Below the pieces are notes generated by a model. The model had not been told where the DNA came from, did no database searches, and saw only the letters and a program-made list of their open reading frames with translations. A DNA stretch of 64,000 nt from the NCBI GenBank assembly GCA_012932295.1, contig JAAONU010000022.1, positions 1,339,094-1,403,093 on the forward strand. Direction: 5' to 3'. Made by a program: the position numbers and the translations under genes. This DNA comes from Cyclina sinensis (taxonomy: Eukaryota > Mollusca > Bivalvia > Venerida > Veneridae). This document shows positions 55,659-64,000 of the stretch, one piece after another (position 1 is the stretch's first letter; every line of letters begins with the position of its first letter).

Positions 55659-56004
55659 CCGGTGCACACCAGTAGGAAGTTGGCAGTAGCAGTAAGCATT
55701 AAGGATCAGAACTAGTAGGAAGTCAGTAGTAACAATACGCAATAGGCAGTTGGCAGTAGAAGTTAAATCAAACGTGAAGTTGGCAGTAGCAGTAACAGCA
55801 GTAACAGTAAACGAAACATGAAGTTGGCAGTAGCAGTAACAGCAGTAGCAGTAGACAACTTCTGTAGTCTGCTTCTATGGTACTGCAAACTGCACGTTTT
55901 GTTCACGATTTTAGTTACTGCTACTGCTCGTACTGCTACTGCCAACTTCACGTTTTTCTATTGCTGCATACTGCAACTGCTCACTTCCTATACACCCGGT
56001 GCAC
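55659..56004. mobile_element. Foldback element rich in CAGTAGCAGTAACAG
   Basis: The left tip GGTGCACACCAGTAGGAAGT and TGGCAGTAGCAG is mirrored by CTGCAACTGCTCACTTCC, TATACACCCGGTGCAC. The left half is full of GCAGTAGCAGTAACAGCAGT and the right half of its inverse (TACTGCTACTGC), so the two halves can pair. It has no protein-coding capacity. Confidence 0.75.
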
Positions 56005-56009
56005 TTCAA

Positions 56010-58045
56010 TTCATTAAAATATCATAAATGACAGTAGGAAAGTTCAACATCAGCTTAAATCATTGGAGCTGTCGCTATATAAAGAGAACAACTAAACTTT
56101 AATAAGGTAGATGATTAAAAACAACAAGAATAAAAACATTAACACACAAAAAGTTATTTTTATTCTACAATGTTTTTCCTCTCAATGTATTCTATAATTG
56201 TGTAAACTTTTGATGTTGTATAAAGTTCGCAACCAAAATTTAAGCGCAGTAATTAAAAATAGCAAGGCAGAGTTATAGTCCTGGCGCATTGAACTTCCAC
56301 TTGACGTCTTCTATCTCTGTGTGCAATTTTAACTTAAACCCTTGAACAGCTTTGGACTGCAGTCCGGACAAAAGTGCAGAACTAAAATCTAAATAAGAGA
56401 GTAATCAAAAAAATAAGTAGAGTTAGCCTTCATTTGCTTTGCACTTCCTCTCAATGTCCTCTCTCTTTGTGTACAAATTAAACAGAATCCTTAGTCTAGG
56501 ATAAAATTCTTATTTATAAAATATAATATAATATAATATAATATCTTTTTATAATATATATTAACTGGATGTTTACAGTTAAGCAGTTTAGAACCATTAT
56601 GACAAAGTTATTTTAAATCTGTTTATAAGCGGAATGACATCTGGTGTTCGTTCATTTCTGCTTCTTTCGGAGTTGCTGGGTTTTCCTCCTGGGTTCTGAC
56701 TTCAGATGAGTAATTGTTAACTTTTCTGATGCAATTTATTTTGTATTAATTTGAGTTAGGGGGCCTATTCACTTGTTTATTGTAAAAGGCAAAGAGATGT
56801 GGCTATGCAGCAGACCGTTCCAAGGAGGTACTGTCTGATATTTTGTCTCTTTTTTGTAGTGTATGGTTGTTTTTGTCTTGTTTCTGTGTTGTATGTAATT
56901 TTGTTTTGTACTGTTTTGTTGTGCCGTGTGTGATTGTTTTTTTTTTTGTTTCTTTGTTTTCGGTGTTTTTTTTTTCATCTCTGGTCAAGGTGGGAAGGTC
57001 TTGAGCCTTGTGTGTGCCTGTTCCTGGTTTGTACTACTTACTTTCCATTCTTGTAATTCATTGAAACAATGGCTATACACAGTGGTTATAACCAAGACTG
57101 GAACACTAGTTATACCTTGAAAGAAAAGAAAAACCTTTGATGCGATAAACTAGAATAACAGTTGTTGTTCTAATGCAAATCAGAGACAGCAGAATGCTTT
57201 CTCAAAATAAAAAGTCGGAAACAGGTTTAATACACACTAGTATTTCGGGCCATATTTGGAACAACCCGGTCCATGTTACACAAAACGACCTGCACCATGT
57301 TACGCGATATATTACTTTCATTTTTATGCATGCAACTCTGAGTTGTTTGGAAATACTGGTACCAGCGCACTGTTAATGCACCGTCATTGATAAGGCACTG
57401 TATTGCAATAAAGTTCAATGAATATCTTTATCAAATTTTATAAATTGACTTTGCTTTCAGAACCCGTTATCTGCATTTCAATATTACATAAGAAAAGTTT
57501 CTGCATATAAATTGCGTATTAATTAATTCATTCATCGAATTAATAGCGTCTATTAACAGAAATAATTAACACCGTCTATTAACAGCGATAATAGACGTTG
57601 TAAATAAAACAACAAATATTGTAACATAAATATATTATTTATTTTCATTTAAAGCATTTATTGATAACAAATACACCAATTTTTAAAGGCTTAGAGCATG
57701 TAATTGCAAAATGTATTTCTTTCTTTATTTATTATACTCTCATCCATTTACAAATATACATTAAGAAAACATACACAAAACAGCTAGTAAGCATTGTAAT
57801 AATATGCGTGTCATTCCGATTGTAAATGGTAATTTATCAAAGAGGTGTAAAATACACTAGCAATAAACGAAGATAATTGTAAACATTTCTCAGGAAATAT
57901 GGCTGGCTAATTTATGTTAATATTTATCTGCCAAAACATGAATGACTGAGTTAATAGCCATTTAATCTAGAATAATCACATATTTTGTTATGTCATTTAT
58001 TTTCTCAGCACTAAGATTTCAGGTATAGGTCAGTTTGTTTTCATT
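56010..58045. other. Unassigned sequence with AT microsatellite
   Basis: An (ATATA)n tract lies at 56,518-56,545 and a small palindrome CGTCTATTAACAGCGATAAT..AGACG at 57,572-57,597. A T/G-rich stretch at 56,840-57,120 looks like a retroelement 3' end but has no match that I can name. No exon is supported. Confidence 0.4.
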
Positions 58046-58059
58046 GAATCTCTGACAGT

Positions 58060-60880
58060 CTAGTTTTGATAAAATGGTCGGATCTGGGACAGGTGCCTTC
58101 TCAATATGTCATTGTGTCTAGATTTCAGTTTTAATTGATTCCCTTCTGACCTATAACAGTATATATTTCATTACTCCATTTTGAATCTAATTTTCCACAG
58201 TTCTTGTTCAGAACAAAAGCTCTTTGTCCAAGTCTGTATGATATAATGCGGGTATTTGCCCGTCTGTCAGCGTATTTTTTCATTTTAAGTTTTTGAAAAG
58301 AGTCCTTTTTCTAACTTCCAAGTCATTTTTCTTTTTCTCAAAATGTGGTAGTTTGTTTCTCACTATCCTGTTTAACAATAATTTTGTAGGTGGGACTCCT
58401 GTTGATGTGTGTGGGGTAGTCCTGTACGTTATGTGAATTTGTAAATTTCGATACGCCAGTTTTTCTTTCCTACAACTGCAGATTTAATGCATTTTGATAA
58501 CATTTTGTTGAAATTTTCAACTAATCCTGCGGCTTGCGGATAGTAAGGTGTCACGCGGTGATGCTTAATTCCATTGCTGTGAAGAAGTTTGTAAGTTCTT
58601 GAGATACCATATTTGGTGCATTGTCCGTTTTGATTACTAATGGTTATCCATATGTTGCGAATATTTTCATCAGTCTTCGAATAATGGCACGTGAAGTGAT
58701 TGATTTCATGATTTCAATTTCTGGAAAGCGAGAGTTATAGTCTATTACGACTAGGATATATTCTTCTCCGAGAAATGGCCTGTGAGATCCATTCCTACAG
58801 TTGTCCAGGGTGACTCAGGTAATTCAGTAGGTGTGTTTGGTTGGTGCTGAGCAGGGTTTGAAACTAGATGGCACTGGTAGCACGTCCTAATAAGAGTTTC
58901 GATTTCATCATGAATTCCAGGCCAGTGAACTTTTTCTGTGAGCATTTGTTTTGTTTTTACTATCCCTAAATGCGTTTTATGAGGTGGTTGTAATACCCTT
59001 GATCTGAGTCCCTGTGGAATTACAAGTCTGTTTCGACGTAATACACTTTTGTTCTGAATGGATAGTTCATTGCGTATCTTGAGGAATGTTTTGAATTGCT
59101 CATGCTAAGGCCATTTCTCATGTTTGTCTTATTTGTCCTGAGATGACTCCTTATCAATTTGATCTAAGGTCATAGCTTTGGGCACTGTATTCTCGTAAAC
59201 ATAATCCATGTATTTTTCTGTTATACATGTACTTGAGATTTTGCAATCTTCTCAACGGACATTGACCTTGAAAAAACATCAGCTTGGTTTAGTGCTCCAG
59301 GTTGAAATTCAACAGTAAATTTGTAACTTTGAAGTTGAAGCAACATTCGTTTCAGTCTACCGGGAGGTTTGTTTGTCTTGATAAGAGGCTGGTGATCGGT
59401 GATCACTTTAAATGTCAGTCCATAGACATATGTTCGAAATTGTTCTATTCCCCAGGTAACTGCTAAACATTCTTCTTCAATTTGACTGTAACGTCTTTCG
59501 TCTTCATTTAATTTTTTCTCTCGAAGACAGTGTAGAACTTTACGCGAAGTTGCATCATGCATGTCTTTGGTATTGCCATATACAAGTATGTCATCCGAAA
59601 TGTTTTTCCAATTCTGGATGTTTGAAGAGTGTGTTGTATCACACGTTGGTAGACTTCTGAGGTACATGATATTCCAAACATTAGTCGACGATAACGATAA
59701 ATTCCATCATTTGTGACGAAAGTCGTTATTTCTCTAGATTGTTAGTCGAGCTCTATCTGATGATAGCCCATGTTTAAGTCAAGTTTACTGAAGTATTTTT
59801 CTCCTACCAGTTCTTCTTACGTTTCATCTGTGTTTGGCATAGGAAAGCTTTTTCTTTCTATAGCTTTCTATAGCTGTGTTCGTTTGTCGCATGTCTACAT
59901 AAATTCTTATGTCTCCATTGCTCGTGGGAATAAAAAGAAGGGAGGATACCCATGGTGTGGCTCCTTCAACTTTTTCTATGACTTCCGCATCCAGAAGTTG
60001 TTTTATTTTTTCTTGAACTTGCTGTCGCATTTCGATGGAATTCTTAGATTCGGTTGAGCAATTGGTTTAACTTCTTTGTTGATATTTAACTTTAATTGAA
60101 AGTTCTAGAGTTTCCCAAGACCTTGAAATCTGTCACTGAATTCTGATATGATATTTTCGACGTTTTGTTGGATTTGTAGTGACATTATGTACACAAAATT
60201 TAAATAATCTGATATAAACAGCAATTTGTTAGCCTAACAATGGTGTGCATTCACTATCAATAATGTGAAATTTTATTTTGGTTACATTTTATTTTCATAT
60301 TGAGTTAACTTATTTCAAATATTTTCAAAGGTGTTGATTAAGCAATAGGGGTAGATCTTTGAATGGGATTTTGTGACGTATGTAGTTTTTGACTTCTCTT
60401 TTTCAAATGTAGAACGGTCGAGACAGCTCACACTAGATCCAGAATCTATGAGCAGTTTACAGTTAACTCCTTCAATTTCAACTTCTATATATGGAACCTT
60501 AATTTCTAAATTTAAATTGAACACATATTACTTTTCTTTACAACTTGGATTTTCAGAAACTTGTTCATCATTGACGTAGTGCACTTGCTTTTTCTTTTAT
60601 TTACACATATTTGCAAAGTGACCATATTTCCTGCATTTGTTACAAACTATATTGCGTTTTTTAGTCTCACAATATAATTGTCCACAGTTTCATCAGGATT
60701 TTGTTTTTCTTGTCTGAAACAATGTCTTTCATAAGCGATGATTTTATTTGGATTGAAGTACTGCGTGAATGCTTGAACTGTTAATTCATAATTATGTTCC
60801 TGGTTTAATGTTGTTTCAAAAATGTCCTGCAATTCTTCTCCTCCGAGGTGTAACAATAGAGCTTTCATCTTTAGTAATTC
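58060..60880 (-). pseudogene. Ty3/Gypsy retrotransposon gag-pol, decayed but ordered
   Basis: Read on the minus strand, gag comes first (60,868-60,647, with EERHCFRQEKQNPDETVDNY-like spacing), then a CCHC zinc knuckle at 60,645-60,604 (CNKCRKYGHFANMC), protease (60,524-60,315, LLIDSGSSVS), reverse transcriptase start (60,030-59,824, ATPWVSSLLFIP and IRIYVDMR), RNase H (59,667-59,221, LAVTWGIEQF and VITDHQPLI), integrase zinc finger (58,945-58,751, HWPGIHDEI and CYQCH) and integrase core and tail down to about 58,060. Frames are broken by stops and shifts, and the RT palm is partly missing. It copies RNA into DNA and inserts it when intact; this copy cannot. Confidence 0.9.
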
Positions 60881-61009
60881 TAGCTATGTGAATGTAATGA
60901 TTGAAGGGAAATATTGAGAACAGAGTCTTGATTTTATGAAATAGACAAAAACACTTTTTCTTGATGATGTCCTTTTTATTTTAAAAGTAAATCCTTCTAT
61001 GACACTATC

Positions 61010-61024
61010 CCATCCTCGTCGCCA
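61010..61024 (-). other. Gypsy primer-binding site
   Basis: On the minus strand TGGCGACGAGGATGG lies one base inside the LTR edge, the position where a tRNA 3' end primes first-strand synthesis. Its order before gag agrees with the element direction. Confidence 0.75.
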
Positions 61025-61025
61025 A

Positions 61026-61455
61026 TGTAATATCTTGGGAAGTTGTTATACAGCCTGGGTAAAATTAAGTAACACTGTTTAGATCTGTTACTAAATCTAT
61101 TCTAATTTGATACTACAAGAGTACAAGTTATAATACAAGGTGAAAGTAGGCTGGGCTTATCAGCTATTGGCTTGTTCAAGCTGACCAGAAGAGAGTTAAT
61201 ACATCACAGGATGCATGTGTGTTAGACTGTGTATGATTCTGTATAAGTGCATGTATGTATACATCTGTGGTTTTGATGTATCTAACTGATAGTAAATGCC
61301 CTTAAAATTGTAAGCATACAGCATAATCAGATAAGATAAGTATTGTACATATGTTTATACAAAGACTGCACTATATTAGCCTGAGTAAGGATGAATCTTT
61401 TGAGATAATCTGTTATTTTAGTTCATAAATATAAACCATTATTTAATATAGGAAT
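61026..61455 (-). repeat. Probable 5' LTR of the Gypsy element
   Basis: The inner edge is set by the PBS: minus-strand ..AAGATATTACA then the PBS. The outer edge near 61,455 is a guess from a TG..CA pattern. I found no second copy of TGTAATATCTTGGGAAG near 57-58 kb, so the 3' LTR seems lost. Confidence 0.5.
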
Positions 61456-61459
61456 GCAC

Positions 61460-63430
61460 AAAAATGCCTGTAAAATGATTATTAATATTTTATCTATCCA
61501 CTGTTTTTGAAAAAAAAATATCACTTAATACTGTGATATAGCATATTCACGAGAAAACAAAGACATTTTCTTTTCATTTTATGCTTATTTGCATTGAAAT
61601 ACTCTTTTACTGCGTACATTAAAATCTGCGCAGGAAGACGCGCGTAACTGAAAATAACGTAAGTCGACGTTTTGTGACGTTATAAAGACGCACATTATAT
61701 GAAATTCCCTTTCTTTTAATCTTTTGAAGCGTAACGTTATGAAATTCTTGTTAATCGAGAAATATGCAATAAAGAACAAAACGCGCTTATAATTTTGACA
61801 CAGTTTACGCGAAAAAGTATAAAATGATAGATAATGTGCAAGTAGATCGGCGAAGCTATACCACTCTCAGTGAGTGATATGCAGTGAGTGAAATGGGTGA
61901 TATCTCACTGATAAAACCCAGTATTTCTTGGCATGAAATGAATTTGAAACTTAACATTTCAAAAAAGTGTCTTTCATTTCGAGCTGAATTATCTTATTGA
62001 AATATTTTTTGTTAAAACAAATCATCATTCAGTGTTAATAAAATTTGCGTCTTTTATTCTTTTAAAGAAAGGATCTTTAATCTGATGCAAACACAAATGC
62101 ACCACAGAACCTACAGGATGAGCGTCAAAGGTGCGAGAAAATTAATACAGAGAGGCAGACAGACGAACAGACAACTCAGGCAAAAACAATATGTCTTCCT
62201 CAGTTCTTGTGTGTGTGTGTGTGGGGGGGCACAATTACCATCCGAGGAGAAACCTATATTTCTAATTTAAAAGCCGATAGGTTTTTCCTAAAACTTAATA
62301 AATTATTCAAAACACACCTTCACTACTGAGCTCGTTTTTGTTATGAAGTCGAATATAGGGCCTTTAAAGTTAATTTTTCCCGCGATTTATTTGACAATAT
62401 GCGAACACAATGAACGTCTTGAACAATTATGTTCATTATTTCTGGTTTAAATGATTACCTTGACTGTTTTTTAATATCTATATCAGATAAAGGAACAAAT
62501 AAAATACAAATTAAACAAAATTCTATTTTGATATCAACAATCACTCATGTTGAGCGGATTATTTCGTAAAGCTATAAGCATGCGTTTTTGTACGACCTCA
62601 CCGCTCCCTACCCATTTTGAACAATCTAACAATCCCGGTCACAAATAAATTTTGAAATACGAATTACATACAGATCTGTATCAAAGCAAGCGAATTGTGG
62701 TCGTATATGATTCGCCCTAATGGGGCAGTTTAAGTTTAATCTAATAACGCCTTTCCTACTTATTTGCAAATATACCAGGGGTGAGAAAACCTGATCTTTT
62801 AATAAAGCGTAAATTGCAGCTGTTAAATAAGTTTCCTTAATCTTCTGTAAACAATGTATCACTGTATCCTTGTACGTAGATTAAATGTACAGCTCCAGGT
62901 AGTCAGTCTTGAATATTCAATTATCCCAATCACCACCATACCTTACATATTGACCTTCCCAATTACATCTGTCAGTTAAAAGTTACAAATAAGAGGCTGC
63001 AGAGGCAATAATGAATAAAATAAAATGTTGAAATTTTCTATAATCAACCAAAAATTAGTTTAAACTTAATCATTGTTTAATTTAAGAGAAAGAAATAAAC
63101 AGAAGCAATAAGAACCAAATAGGTTCCCCAAAGTGACCATCCTAAATATGTCAAATTTTAGTTAGAACAGATGCAGTTGTGTATAACTCCACAAAATTTA
63201 TACAGAAAGTTGATCAATAAAATATTTGTTTAAAATAGAAACAATGGGAAACTTATCGGTAGTCCAGCACAACTATTTTCAATATGTACAGATTTTGATA
63301 AGAATACTCATATAGACGATTAATATTAACTCTTAACCTGCTACCTGAAATTGTTTCTCTCTATGCACCCAATGTAAACCAAGATCAGCAATTTTGCACT
63401 ATTCCAGAAGCTATCTATCTATTTGAGCTT
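61460..63430. other. Unassigned sequence
   Basis: A cluster of ACGT-core sites including TGACGT at 61,675 and a TTATAAAG box follows the LTR; promoter function is not shown. A (GT)n and G tract lies at 62,207-62,228. The open frames are not gene-like. Confidence 0.4.
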
Positions 63431-63439
63431 ATTTATCGT

Positions 63440-63710
63440 CGGAAACCGTTGTCAATATGACCGACGCCCCCTGAAGAGATTAGTTATTTTATGTTGTGGG
63501 GGTTGTGCAAGATACATAAAGCAGCCCATTCTAGAGACACCCCTGGTCCTTTTGCATGCTCAGTGTATAGCACAGATACATGGGACCTCGGTTTAATGTC
63601 TCATCCGAAAGATTATTTATAATGTTAGTGGATGAGCGGGATATTAACCTCGGGACCCCTGGTTGACCTATCCAGCGCGTTACCACTGGACCACATCCGC
63701 TACTGTATTC
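63440..63710 (-). mobile_element. tRNA-derived SINE (third type)
   Basis: On the minus strand the head is GCGGATGTGGTCCAGTGGTA, ACGCGCTGGATAGG, and a B-box remnant CCCGAGGTTAATATCCCGCT. The body has TTTCGGATGAGACATTAAAC, CGAGGTCCCATGTATC, a motif I know from widespread invertebrate SINE central domains. It differs from the other two SINE types in this window. Confidence 0.7.
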
Positions 63711-64000
63711 CAGTCAATTTTCTATGAATCCTCCTAAAAACTAGAAATGGTACCATCCAGTGAAAGATGGACCAGTCCATTTTAGATAGTGGATAGATAG
63801 TGGGCTAAGCGGTTCGACCTAATGCGGTCGTTTGCTACTAATATATAAAACCTTTTTGTGTAGGGTTCGTCCTAATGCCAACGTTTTGCAATTTTTTATA
63901 ATATACAATAAAATACTTTTTAGTTTATACTAATTTATAGTTTATACTTATTTATCGATTGTAATGGACGTTCCACAACTTTTTTTAATCACTCTCGACA
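63711..64000. other. Unassigned AT-rich end of window
   Basis: It contains two similar phrases 'cggttcgacctaatgcggtcg' and 'gggttcgtcctaatgccaacg', about 60 bp apart, perhaps a short tandem unit. Nothing else is seen. Confidence 0.35.

Overview
This is a 64 kb piece of an animal nuclear genome, very probably a bivalve mollusc (I favour a heterodont clam). The DNA is AT-rich, coding exons are short with GT..AG introns of up to many kilobases, and almost everything between exons is repeats of types I associate with bivalves: tRNA-derived SINEs with the tail motif GGCAGTTACTTGCGGAGAA, long arrays of the TGACCTTGACCTTTGAC type, palindromic MITEs, decayed Gypsy, LINE and mariner copies. No bacterial-style genes are present and most long open frames are chance.

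The main gene lies on the minus strand between 35.9 kb and at least 16.75 kb, and probably on to 3.7 kb. Its exons, found from splice sites and reading phase, encode a SET-domain (KMT5A/SET8-like) lysine methyltransferase: first exon 35,858-35,896, SET core on exons 31,388-31,481, 29,648-29,810 and 29,079-29,280, then a long low-complexity C-terminal tail on many mini-exons. Fifteen exons join without a phase break into a 459-codon frame ending in TAA at 16,752. A GT donor overlapping that stop would let the frame run on through four more exons at 8.6, 5.8, 5.5 and 3.7 kb. After 25.9 kb the exons alternate strictly between phase 1-2 and phase 2-1, and three of them are exactly 98 nt with alignable peptides, so the tail appears to have grown by exon duplication.

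Further upstream on the same strand are less certain coding exons: a death-fold/CARD-like exon at 43.6-43.8 kb and two possible exons at 54.4 and 55.3 kb whose phases fit it. They may be a separate gene or 5' exons of the SET gene.

Mobile DNA by region: 1-3.6 kb SINEs and a degraded Gypsy pol; 6-8.4 kb and 13.4-15.0 kb two related tandem-array elements, the second inserted in a LINE; 9-11, 15.8-16.7, 18.4-19.8, 22-25.7, 32.3-35.5 and 36-37 kb tandem-unit repeat arrays; 27.8-29.0 kb a dead mariner inside the SET gene, 53 bp from a SET exon; 33.0-34.7 and 38.7-41.1 kb two non-autonomous TIR elements with target duplications; 37-41.3 kb a split MITE; 42.5-43.5 kb an inverted-end tandem element; 48.9-51.1 kb a 2.1 kb palindromic minisatellite; 55.7-56.0 kb a CAGTA-rich foldback; 58.0-61.4 kb a Gypsy retrotransposon with PBS and one likely LTR; 63.4-63.7 kb another SINE. 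Several unrelated-looking arrays share a unit of 145-147 bp.
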